From positions 17,265,641 to 17,329,640 of the forward strand of contig NC_052670.1 of assembly GCF_016802725.1 (NCBI RefSeq): a stretch of 64,000 nt of DNA. The letters run 5' to 3'. A model generated the notes under the pieces. That model worked only from the letters and a program-made list of their open reading frames with translations. It was not told the origin of the DNA and made no database searches. The stretch comes from Solenopsis invicta (taxonomy: Eukaryota; Arthropoda; Insecta; Hymenoptera; Formicidae). Made by a program: the position numbers and the translations under genes. This document shows, piece by piece, positions 13,001 to 26,360 of this stretch; positions within the stretch are counted from its first letter, which is position 1, and each line of letters opens with the position of its first letter.

Positions 13001-16000
13001 ACATAAGTACATTTTTTAATAGAAATAACAATGATATAATTTTTTTTTGAAAGTATAAATCTTTAGCTTTAAAACGCCTTATTTGAAAGTCCTTAAAAGT
13101 TTTTTGTTGCGAAAATATGATTTTTTGAAGGAAAAGTGGATTTTTTACCAATTTCTTATTTTTGCTTAATGGTTTTTCTTTTATAGCTTCACAATAAATT
13201 ATTTTTCGGCAATGCCGTGCCATTGTGCAGTCACATTTCTAAGATTTTGAACTTTTGTTTAAAAAAAAAAAATTGTAAAAAATATTGATTGTAATCAAAG
13301 TTATAGCTTCTCAAAGTTGAAAAAGTCTCCCAGACCCAATAATGTGTTTCCGTATTTTACAGGATCGGTGTGTTTAAGGGTTAAGAATGTATATGACTAA
13401 AGATTTTTTCATTATTTTCTTTCTTTGATTAGATAATTCTTTAGAGCACTTTTTGTTGCATTCCTCAATGACCTCTAACTAGAAAATAGATTTTCCATTA
13501 TTTTCGTTAATAAGTCTGGTTAGATAGTCAGATTTCCTATTTTTGAAAGTTTTTTTTGATAAGAAGTAATCATTTTATAAATTACACAGGTCTACAAAAT
13601 TGGGGGGAGATTCTTGTGCTTTGAACTTTGAATGACGTTTCTATAGGATTTTGATGTGCTAAAAATGATTACGTTGTCCATTTTTTTCCATCACCCTCCA
13701 TTTTTTAAATAATCGCAAAAACAGCTTTTTCGAACTTGATTTCTTTATGAATTTTTTCTGGTTAAAGAAAAAATGATAGCAAGATCAGCTTTACAGCATT
13801 TTACGCAGAAATATTCCCACAATACAGAAAATATTTTTTTGCAACTTATAAAAATATTTTATGCAAACCCTAAACAAAAAACTTTGAAAAAATGCTGAAA
13901 AATCGTAAAAAAATGATAAACTTCGAAATGTAAAACCAAATAATTAAAAAACAAAAAATTGTACAAAATATTTGACTTTTTAAGCAAATTAGCTCTATGT
14001 TTCTAGTTTAATTCTTTTTTTCAAAAATTAATTTCCATTTGTATTACTTATACCGTATGACAAAACAAAGAAAAACATATTATGCTTCCTTTAATGATTT
14101 CAGTGTAGTTTTCTTGCTGTTTCAAAATCTTTGCTTACTTTTTGTAGCAATAGAAAATGTACATATATACAGAAAGGTGATTTTGCCTTACCTATCCTGT
14201 ACCACGTGGAGGTATCACTTTATTACAGGGCATGGCCCCCTACGTCAGTAACATATTTACACTATGTGCAATCCTTTTTCTTCATTATTTAGAACATTAC
14301 TATTTACATATTATAATATTATAATATTTTTATTATACTACATAACGATTAATCTTAATACTAAATTTACATTTAATTGTATATTTAAATGTGGAATATA
14401 ATTTTCCAATTTAATAAAAGAGATCAATCCTGGAAAGCAAAGTACAAAAGGATGTCAATGACTCGAGACTTTGAAAATAAAAGAACTCGCTTTTATTAAA
14501 TTATATTCCACATTTAAATATACAATTAAATGTAAATTTAGTATTTAGATTAATCGTTATGTAGTATAATGCAAGATTGGCAAGTAACGCGTTACTTGTA
14601 ACGTCATTACCGTTACAATTACTTTTTTTTTGGTAACGAATGAGTAACGGCGTTACATTTCATAATTTGTAACGGTAACGGTAACCAGTTACATTTTGTC
14701 GGTAATTGTAACGATTTGAATAGTTACTTTTATCGTTACTTTGTATAGATAGAGTGTATTAATTTGTTAGATGATAGCAATTCGAAAATAGCAAACAATT
14801 TTTATAATCAAACAATTCTAATATTGAGATGCTAAATAGTTATCCAAAAGTTAAATCACTTTTTATTAACTACATTACTGCACTCCCAAGTAATGCAAGT
14901 GTGGACAGACTATTTAGCGTGAGAGATACTGTATTAAGAAAGAGGTCATCTTAATGATAATTTTATAATATACTATAGAACATCAACTTCTTTTAAAAAT
15001 AATTAACAGATCTTTTTGGCGAAGTTTGATGCAAAAATGTAATCAAAGCTGAACTATCTGTGATTATATTGGATACAAATATATGTGACATTAGTACATA
15101 GAATAAAGAGACGTTAACTTAAAATTGTACGTGTATTTAATATATGTATAATTGTATACATATATTTTGAATCTTATTTCTTTAGAAGATAAAAAATCTA
15201 TTTATATTTATCTCAGAAATTTGTATACATTTTATTAATATAAAAAAGTAACAAAAATAGTAATGATTCGTTAATTTTTAAGTAACGGTAGCGATAACGA
15301 GTTACTTTTTAAAATCATTAAGGAGTAACGGTAACGAGTTACTTTGTAGAGAGAAGAACGGTAACGGTAACGAGTTATTTTTATAGTTAACTTTGCCAAC
15401 TTTAGTATAATGTAAATAGTATAATAATGTAAATAGTAATGTCCTAAATAATGAAGAAAAAGGATTGCACATAGTGTAAATATGTTACTGACGTAGGGGG
15501 CCATGCCCTGTAATAAGATGATCTCCACGTGGTACAGGATGTGTAACGTAAAATCACTGTAATCATTTCTGTATGTACATTTTCTAATGCCACAAAAAGT
15601 AAGCAAAGATTTTTGAAACAATAAAAAAACTATACTAAAATCATTAAAGGAAGCATAATATGTTTTTCTTTGTTTTGTCATACAGTATAAATAATACAAT
15701 TTTAAGTTATTGCAATGAATTTTCGAAACTTATGTGTCGCCATATTAGATCCGCCATTTTCAATTGAATAATTGTAATTATACAGCAGTAAACAGACACT
15801 TACAAAACCATCAGATATCGACGTTTGTATTATTTATACGCATTTTTCAAATTTTTTAATATTGAATCCGCCATTTTGGTTTGTTTATTTTTGAAATCAA
15901 AAATCAATGATCAAAAAAACTATATACAACATGATCTCGTATAATTTTAAAACTTCTTGAACTTTATTTGTTGGCAATCAGTCATACGCGATGGAATATC

Positions 16001-19000
16001 GCACACCGTAGGTAACGCTCGCGGAATGCATTTATGGTTTAAATTCAATAACTTTTAACAAATCGGTCGAAAATTAATTAAAAAAAAAAAATTAAATTAG
16101 AAACATACAGCTAATTTGCTTAAAAAGTCAAATATTTTGTACAATTTTTTGTTTTTTAATTATTTGGTTTTATATTTCAAAATTTATCATTTTTTTTACG
16201 ATTTTTCAGCATTTTTTCAAAGTTTTTTGTTTACGGTTTGCATAAAACATTTTTATAAGTTGCAAAAAAATATTTTCTGTATTGTGGGAACATTTCTGTG
16301 TAAAATGACGTAAAGCTGATCTTGCTATCATTTTTTCTTTAACCAGAAAAAATTCATAAAGAAATCAAGTTCAAAAAAACTGTTTTTGCGATTATTTAAA
16401 AAATGGTGGGTGATGGAAAAAAATGGACAACGTAGTTGTTTTTAGAACATTACAATCTTATAGAAACGTCATTCAAAGTTCAAAGCAAGAACCCCCCCCC
16501 CTAATTTTGTAGACCTGTGTTATTAAATAGCTCTATAAAGCAACTTCTGAAATTGAAATTGCAACGATAGTTCCTCAATTCTCGTACTATATTGTGAACC
16601 ACGCATGCGTAACAAATATATTGTAGTTTACAATTAAGTGATTACTGTATAAAAAAAAGAACAAAATAAATTCTTTTTTCAAGACAATTTAATCGACAAA
16701 TCTTACAGTATAAAAATATATTTGAAACGGTTTTTCTTACTACAGCGGGTCGCTGTGGCACGTCGTACAAGTGCATGAAAACTTTTATTTGCGGTTGATA
16801 TTTTGCTATTGAATACAACATTTTATAGCATTTAACGCTAGAATAACGTTAGGAATACTCAATGTGTATAGATAAAGGTGTATAGATAAAGATTTTTTTA
16901 TGTAGGACTATTTGTAAGACTTTTTCCTTTTGTGTCTCCTGAGTCTTATATTCATAAAAAAAAGCATGGGACGGTTTAAAAGGTTGAACCTTCCCCTTCA
17001 CAATGCCGGTATAGATAGAACATGGAAATGCACTTGCTTTGTTGTGCATATAAAAATGTCGACCAATGCCAAATGTTACGAATAGCCTCAAGCCCGGGGT
17101 AATTCGCAATCAATCTGGGAATTACGATAAATTATAATTTTGATCATGTTCAAGCTACAAATTACTTATATGTCGCATAATTACATCTGAAATTGAATAT
17201 TAATTGTGTATTTTGGTAATAAAACGCAAATATAAAAGAAAATATCGTTGCTATGAAGCAAGTAAAAAATTATAAAGCGTTAAAGATTGATACTTGTGAG
17301 GTTAAGAAACCTGTCACACTGATTGCATAGAGCGACAAGAGGACATGAGATTGTAATAAAAAAAAAACAGAAAAACAAATCCAGTATATCCTCACTTACA
17401 CGTTCGCATGTTCTTTTATGCTATCACAGATTTTTTAACCCTGTAAGTGTTATTCTTTAACGCTTTATAACTTTTTACCTGTTTAAGAGCGACAATTTTA
17501 TATTCATATTCATTTATGTATTAAAATACACAATATTATCAAGTTTGAACTAAATCAATGAAGAATTTTAGTTTACCTCAATGCTTAACTCTGCGTAGCG
17601 TAGATAATCGTAAGTAACATAGCCAACATAGAGTTAGGTTTACCCATAGGCGCTGCAATCAGTATTAACGAATAATCCCGGTGTTCGGTACGAATAGCCC
17701 CGACATCAACTGTGCACACTATTTTGTATGATCGACAAAAATAGACATCACACAGCAAAAAGTAAATACGAAATGTTTCAAATACATTTAATTGGACACG
17801 ATACATTCAAAGTTTTCAAAAAAAACCTTATTTATCTTATTTAACTTTCGAAGAAATGCGGACTATCAGAAATTACTTCAATTATCGCAAAATATATTTT
17901 TCACTACTACGACTTCAATATGACGTTGCTAACAAAACTTTGTTAGCAACATTGTTATATTAGGACGTGTTTACAGTATTTAAAGTAAATTTTTAATATG
18001 TACCCATAAAAAGATATTTCCATTTATCGAATTACCCCATTTAATGAATTGCCTCAATCTCCTCTATACTGAGGGTAAAACATGTTCTATAAATATATTA
18101 TATTTATTATATATTAATGAAATTGCAAATACTAAATAAAAATATAAAATAAAACATGTATGCATGCGCGCGCGTGTGTGTGTGTGCGCGCACGTGTATG
18201 AGATGTATGAAAGATCATGGTATTTTATTTATTGCATAACATTTTTGTACTTGTTTTTATTTTACTACATAAAATAGAAGAAGAGGATTAATATACTTAT
18301 CCACATATGAATAAATTTTTGTTTTTCCTTTTGAAGATGCTTCAAACAAGGACCGAAACGTCTACTCTGTTAATTTCATAGTATAATTACATGTTTTTAT
18401 GCACTCGACAACTAATAACGGCTCTGTATTGGCATGACCTCTGTACATTTAACTTAATTGAATTCTATCTTCTGCATTTAATTATTTAGTAAATTTTAGC
18501 TTTTTCCTGCAAATGGAGTATTTCGAATTCGATTAAAATTTACGGCTCTTATCCCAATAAATCATATATTTTATTTTTTTTCCAAAAATAAAGTATAAAC
18601 ATTCAAAATAAAGTATAAACATTCAAAATTCAAAAATATATTTATAAATTTTTACAGATTCTTTGAACAACTTTAAATAGATCAAATAGTGATCGGACAG
18701 AAGATGCTGTCTTTTACATTTTAATGTAAGGGTTAATAATAAAATGTTATAATAAGTTATTGTTAATATCTTGTGCATTTTTTAATAATTTTTGAACTCT
18801 GTTATGTCTGGAGATCAATCTTCATATTTTATATAAAGTTATTCATAATGACGTCTTGTCATTTGCCCTTTTACTCAACTCTCAGCTCTAAAAATTGATT
18901 TATCAGATAACTCAGATTTCTGAGGTGATTTTTGCACCTCCGCTTTTCTGAGCTGACGGCCTTAGCGAGGACCAACCCCTAGATACATCTGTGTTTAGTG

Positions 19001-22000
19001 CATGTGATAGGAACATTTCTGTTGCAATATATAATATTTTGCAGTAGTCTTTTAAAATTTCAAAAATGTTGTCTATATGGACACCTTGAATATGATTCGC
19101 GCAATATTTTAATATAATATATATTTCAATATAATATAATATTGTTTTCAATAATAATAATTGATAAAATACCATTTTCTTTTTTGTGTTTGTGAGAATG
19201 TTGTTACTTTGTTTCATTATTTGTATATCTTTGGAAATTTTTTTTGGCATGTAACATTCATCATATCTTTTACTTGACACAAATAATAATTGCAAAATTT
19301 ATCCGCATCACGGATATTTATCTTCTCGGTGCCAACCACGTTAAAATACATACACTACACCCTCGACATAATCGTAATTCATGAAAGATTTGTTACGACA
19401 TTTTTGGCTCTTGGCCACCACGTGAGTTTACTCCGTTGGAATCTCCGACTTATTTTTACGTTCGCATATAACGAAACTGATGAGAAACTTAATGCGCCTG
19501 TTTGTATAAACATATTCTGAGATTTTCCTCATCGCATATAGTTCATGTTTTTGGCTCATGTCAAGTCTTTCTTCACAATAGTGACCTGTTTTATAAAGTA
19601 AAATATCTGTCACCATATATACTGTATTCTCATTTTAGGAATTATCTAACAAACCACGAATATAACTGCTATATATGATAAATTTAAAGGCATTTATGTA
19701 CATGTTATATGTATAGTAATTATGCCTGTTTGCTGGATACATGCACTTTTAAATTCGTCATGTCGAATTATATCTAATTATTTAAATTATTTTTAATCAT
19801 TCCTAGACAGCATATTCAAAAACGAAAAATAAAACGTCTTAAAAATACTATTTAAATGATTTTTAGACATCTTATTATAAGATGCCTTAATTAAAACTCT
19901 TAAGATATACATATGTATCTATGCCTCAATTTTGGAGATGTGTGTTGTCTGAGTACATATGCTGGATTTCTATTGCCATTATTTCTACTCAATATATAAT
20001 TAATGTAAAAACAATGAAAATAAACAATTTAACTCTTCAGGCGAACGCTCAGTTTACATGCGATTTTCTTAAATTCCATAGTTGTGGTATAAAAGTTGAC
20101 TTTAAAACTTTCTGACTTTTCATCAATAACCTTCTATATTTATATAATTATTTCTTCAATTTTATTTAGTACAATTTCATTTAAAGACTTTAAAAGTGTT
20201 GACGGGTTGTTGAAAGTACATCTTAAGGTTTTATAAATATTTTATAAAATATATTTGCAAAGGGTAATCATTTTTTAAAATAATTTCTTTGGCTTAAAAA
20301 TGATTTTTTTAAACAATTTTTTTGCTGATAATGAGCAACATTCACTAAGAGATTGTAAAATCGCAAGTTTCTTTAACCATATGTTTTTTGTTAAAATAAT
20401 AAATTTCAACATATATGGAAATTAAAAATAACGAAATGTTACTCAAAAAATTAGTTTAAATTTAATTTTATAATAGTTAATATATATAAGAAAGAAGAAT
20501 GAGAAGATGAGAAAAGCTGGAAGAAGTTAATCTGTTAGGTTGAACTTTATCTCCTCACTATAAATACAATGTGTTTTATACATTATAACTATAATATTTT
20601 TATAATATAATTTGAAGACTTAGATTGAGATGAAAAAAAACTTAACTATTTATAGATTCCTGCATGGGCATTCTTTTTTGCATTATTTTTAACGTAAGAG
20701 TGCATGAAAGTTTAAAAAGAGTATTTAGTACCCACGAGTGATTAATTCATAAACTTTTGGCAGTTCTTTATATTTTATTAAATATGTTTACTGGATTGCA
20801 GATAGTATAAAAGTAAGTACATGAAATTGTAGAAATTAAAAAAAAAATTATTTTATTGTCATGTATATGTCTAAGCGAATTCGATTAGATGCACTAGTAT
20901 GCACTAGTGCATATTAAGGCCGTTGTACATTGATCTAGTATAAAAATAAACTGCAAATATCTCGACTAGCGAAATTTTTAATACTTGTATATCTTATCAA
21001 ATAACATAAAAGAGAAAATTTCATAATTTAATCTGTTTATATATTTATACTGACAATGAACACACATCTCACATCAATTCATGTACGTTGACTTTAATGC
21101 GCACCAGTGCACACTGGTGCAGTCCAACCGAATTCGCTATTATTACGTGCATTGTCATATTTTTTTTGTCTTTTGCATGCTAACGTGCACAAACACTGTG
21201 AAACTTTTAGGACTTTCTTCAAGGCCCGTGCTTCTTAATCACATATGCATTAATACTATTTAATCATTATAATCCTTCATCTACTATTTTGTATTGTTCA
21301 AATAAAATTTTGTTTATTTATTGTAAAATTATGATTTGTTGATTTTTCAAAATATTGATTTTTGATACTTCAAATTATTAAACTTTACATATCGTACTAT
21401 TTTTTTTATTAGTTTAAAGGATCAATTAAGAAACCCTACTGTTTTTTTTTATTTTAACTTAATATTAAAAAATTTTATATTTTTTATTCAAAGTACTCAT
21501 TTTGTGCGAATTTTTGCATTGCAATTTCTTTAAACAATTGTAATTATTTAAGAATAAAGTATTTTTGCTTTGAGTCTTATTTATCGTCTTTATCTGTCTT
21601 TGAAATATAGATTTTCTGTTCAAAGATACAACATGCAAAGTTACAAGATATCACAGATTTATGGGTGGCAGCGAAAGTAATTAAAAAGGATGGCAAGGGT
21701 TAAAAGATAATAACTTGAGAAGAAAACACGGAAATAGCATGTTGATAAGTCTAAAAGAATTTCAACATACAATATATTATACCGATATCGAAAAAACATT
21801 TCATTACCTTTATGTGTAACGGATTAAACATACTAAAGATATTAAAAATCAAACTCGATTTATTTCATTTATCGAAAATTCAGTAAACTAACAATAACAT
21901 ATCATCAATGTTATAGTGTAACACTCAATGTGTAACTGTTACATACAATGTGTTATATTGAGTTATATTAGATTATTTATAAAATAAGATAGGATTTTAT

Positions 22001-25000
22001 ATTTTTGGTATTTTTGGTATAACAAAACATAATATCATATACTTTGAAGTATTATTTAATAGTTTTTGTCCTTATTACTGATGATATGGCCCCAGACTGT
22101 TGGTAGTGCACTAATATCATTAATAGTTCCATTTTTTCCATTACAAAGCTGTTATGTTGTTATAACATTTATTTATTATGCTACTATAGTTGATATCAGC
22201 TATAGTTGATATTTATTGGGAAATTAGAAAAATGTTCCAAATGTCATAAGAGATAAATGATAATAATTTAACAAATCTGTAATGTGCTTGTAATTTGTGG
22301 CAAGAAGTGTTATTTTCATATTCTTAAATATTGATTAAATTGTACTTTTGAATTACGAAACAACTTGAATTTATCAAAAATATACTGTTGAAGCAATTGT
22401 TAGCGAAGGGGCACTGTGCCTCTCGTTAAATTATGATTTATCGGATAAATTGTTACGAGAGTTATCATACCTTCTTTGTCATAAAGTCTAAAAGCCTCTC
22501 GTAGCTCTTTTTCCAGTGCCTCCGCATCTTCTTCAACGATAAACTTTGCTGCCAACGTGACGAATTCGTCAAACTCGAGCCGCCCGGATTCTATAAGCGG
22601 AGTATTGTGTGAGACAGTGCAAAAGTGTTCAATGCGATTTCTATAAATAAAATTACTGAGGGTGCGTTACGGTAAATTAAATCGCGCGACATTTGACAAC
22701 AACTCGGTAGAGACTGATCGTGTGCACCGATGTCTGTAAACACTTCGAAAATAGAAAGATAAACAAGTGTCATTGTTTTGCTCGGCCAGTAATATTCGAT
22801 CTTAAATAAGTTCTTCGGAATTCGTCGTATGTGTCATTGACGTTGCACCGTCAATTAATACGATTAATGATATTTACTATCAGCGTCGACTTCATCGATG
22901 AGCTCGTCCAAGATTTTCTTGTTAAATGGTTGTCCCATTAGCCGAAGGATATCGGCTACCATTTCAGTGGAGATGCTGCCGTTCTTCCCACTGTCGAAAC
23001 TGTCAAAGGCTTTGCGCAGAACTGCAAGAAATCATGTTTTGCATTAAAAAAAAGCTCTCGTTACTCAAATTTGTCGATTAAAAATCCGTGAAGAAGGTTA
23101 CTGAAGTGAAGAATAATGATTATAGTATAGTTTCTCTCACAGCAACACGATTATGTTTAAAATACATTTAATAAACATTAAAAATCAATTTAAATATTTA
23201 AGTTGGACAAATAAATGTTTAAAACTGTTAAACGTTTAAAATGTTTTATAAAACTATTTAGTAAACGGTATAAAAACATTTTATAAAATCCTGTAACATC
23301 TACTTTAACATTTTTTTATTAGTTTAAAAAAACTATATATATACAAGTTATTTCGATAGTTTAATAAAAGTTAATAGACATTCAAAATGTTTAATAAACA
23401 ATTGTATGTATTATAAAAATACATAAACTAAACGTTTTTAAACGTTAATTAAACGTAGTTTTAGGAATGTACTAAATAAAAAAAAATATTACAGAATTCA
23501 TGGAAAGATTGATATAATCAGAGTAAAAAATTGTAACAATAACGCTAACGTTACATCAATTTTTATTTAATTTAATCTTTTTTTAATCGTTGAATGAAGA
23601 ATAATTAAAGCCTGATGGCTTTAAAGAGCTGAAGCTTCTTGGAAAAAAAATACAAGACTCTCTTCTGCTTTCTGAGCTATTTCTCTGTAGTCACTTTCGC
23701 TAATAATAAGTAATCCAATTAAAGACATTAAGTGCCGGGGAGGTACAAATTTAGACTGTAAGTTAACGTCCCTTCTCAGCACGGCTGGCGCTGAGCTTAT
23801 TTGGCCTGATATGCCATCGACTCACACTGATGTGTTACACGATATTTATTTATCGTTATTTTATTTGGTAAGAACCATGCAATTACACGGTTTACGCCTA
23901 TGATCACACGTGTCTTACATTTACGACGAATTTAAATTGCATTTGATTTAATTTGATTTAACTGCTCCGATTTAAAGCGCGATCCAGATTTCAAGAGTTC
24001 TTGACATGTTACCGGTATCATATTACCGTATCTTCTTCTACTCCAGTCTTCCTTATTTTTAACTCTAACGCGAAATTGTTCGGCGATAAGCCAACTTCTG
24101 TGTAGCAATCGTGAGGAATATTAATGCATATGTAATATACATTAATATCTATATAAAATATAAAACAGAAACAACACGGCAATGATTTCCATCAGTAATT
24201 GCATCCCTTAATGTGTTGTCTTTAATATTTTATGTAGATATTAATATATTATATTACATGTGTATATACATATACAAAGACAGTGAACAATTTTTTAGAA
24301 TGTATCTAAAACAAATTACATAAATTAAATATATTGTTATATATATCATTAGGTTATAGAATCTCGGTACAAAATATTTTGTAATTGGAATTGTAAAGTT
24401 TTTCAAAGTTGAAATACATGAAATATAAAATAAGTATCAATTTAGAGGAAGGTTGTTAATATCAACACATCACTTTGTTTTTGGATTATATTTCTTAAAC
24501 AAAAACTAAAAATAAATTTTTGGAAACAGAAATACAAATATCTTCTATAAGATAACACATTATTTTTTATATTATTTCGAATTGTGTACAATGATTAAAT
24601 AAAGATAAGCAAAAATGAGCCAAGATGAGCGGCTGATAAAATAAATTCCAAAACTGATATACCATATTAGGTAATAATGTTACATTTTTCTTTTCTTTCT
24701 CTTTCACAAAAATCATCTGCATAAAATATAATACATATGAGTTAAAATATATAAGGATTTCTACAATTTTTTAATGCAAAACATTTTTTGTTAATTTGTA
24801 CACATCTTTCTTCTTTAATTATCTAAACTGATCATGTTTTTATCAGTATTAATATAGTGTTTAGCTTCTGAGAAAAAGGAAGAAAAGTGTCATTTCAAGA
24901 AATCTATCTCAAGTAGCAAGATACTATTCCTACTTATTCTTGATGTTATGAAATGATTTTTATGATGAATCTGACGTTTAAAATAATATTCAAACAATGT

Positions 25001-26312
25001 AAAAATGATATAAATTTGTTATAATTATTACGAAATGTAATATATCAACATCAAAAATATGACATTACTGTTATTTATACGTTTTGAGAATTTCAAATAT
25101 GAAAATTATACCGTTAAGACTTGAAAAAATGACGTAAAATAAATAACATTTTGCTATCTGAATTTTTTTTAAGCAATCATCCATTCAAGTCAAGATCACC
25201 ATTAACAATAAGCCTGTATTAGACTATCGATTGTTAAAGATCACCCGACTGATCACGATTGCGGGCCAATCATAATGAGGTGCCAATTGATAGATCGGCT
25301 AACATGCATTTAGATTGGGGTTTAAATGCGAGCGATTATGGTTGAAAGGCAGTTGAGTGATGACTGATGACTGTTGAATCATACTTCACAATCGATAGTC
25401 TGATACGGAGGCCTCCTTCCTTTTTTTTACATCTTTTTATTTTTTAAACGCATTGCCTTTAATGAGTGAGCAGAAACTTTAAACCATCCGGAGTGTTCAA
25501 ATATCGTTTTTCATTGTTTTGTTTCCATTGTATACAGAATTGCTTCAATATCTGCAATATTTTTGCAATGTTACCAAAATATTGCAACATTAACAGCAAA
25601 TTGTTAACATATTTTGTAATATTATGCGCTATATGTACTTTCCAATAACATTGAGCATTCAAATGACATTACAATATTCAGCTTTTAAATTTTCACACAA
25701 TTTTTCTCAATATTAAAAAGATTTTTAACATTTTGATCCGCCAATGGAGGTATCTAACTTTAGATTCGTAATTAGTGCCTTATAAATTTTCGACTATAAA
25801 TTTCATAAAAATTAAAAAAATTTTTAAGTTATGGTCCGTCATATTGGAATGTCCATTTTGAATTTTGTAACTTTCCAATTAATAATCAACGATCCAAAAA
25901 AGTCCTCAGATACACATTTTGAAAGAAAAATAAACATCTTTTAACTTTGGTTTGCTATATTGAATCAACTACTTTGAATTTTTGAAATTTGATTCCAGAT
26001 TCGTAATCAGAGATGTCAAAAACCTTCGAGTACAAACTTTTCAAAAAATTTGTTTGCTACAAACATTTGTGAAACAAAATATTGAAACTATCAGGTAATT
26101 TTTTTGCTTGTCATTGCTGTTTTGCATCAACCATTTTGAATTTTAAAAAACGCCACACGACATTATAAGTTCATGTCCGTATCTACATTTTATACCCTGG
26201 TTGAATATTATATGACAAAAATTGTTCTAGGAAGGAAGGTTACGGTTGATAAAGAATGATGTACATACGTATGTATACTTCTTTATAAAACGTATATATA
26301 ATTCAATGATTA

Positions 26313-26360
<48 letters not shown>

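Larger units (their letters stand above)
13585..16520. mobile_element. foldback element of about 2.9 kb containing a hAT insertion
   Basis: The ends ACACAGGTCTACAAAATT (13585) and AATTTTGTAGACCTGTGT (to 16520) are inverted. The arms match over about 440 bp outside (13585-14030 with 16085-16520) and 250 bp inside (14039-14290 with 15450-15705). The right arm holds about 380 bp missing from the left. The similar 70- and 142-codon frames at 14039 (plus) and 15699 (minus) are simply the two arms and not genes. Confidence 0.85.

Noticed and set aside
14039..15699. Two similar frames on opposite strands (MYYLYRMTKQRKTYYASFND type)
   Set aside because: They are the two arms of a foldback element, so their similarity reflects the inverted repeat and not protein conservation.
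23640..24110. GC-richer patch that might be a LINE or tRNA-derived element
   Set aside because: No A/B box, cloverleaf, reverse transcriptase motif or terminal repeat could be found on either strand.
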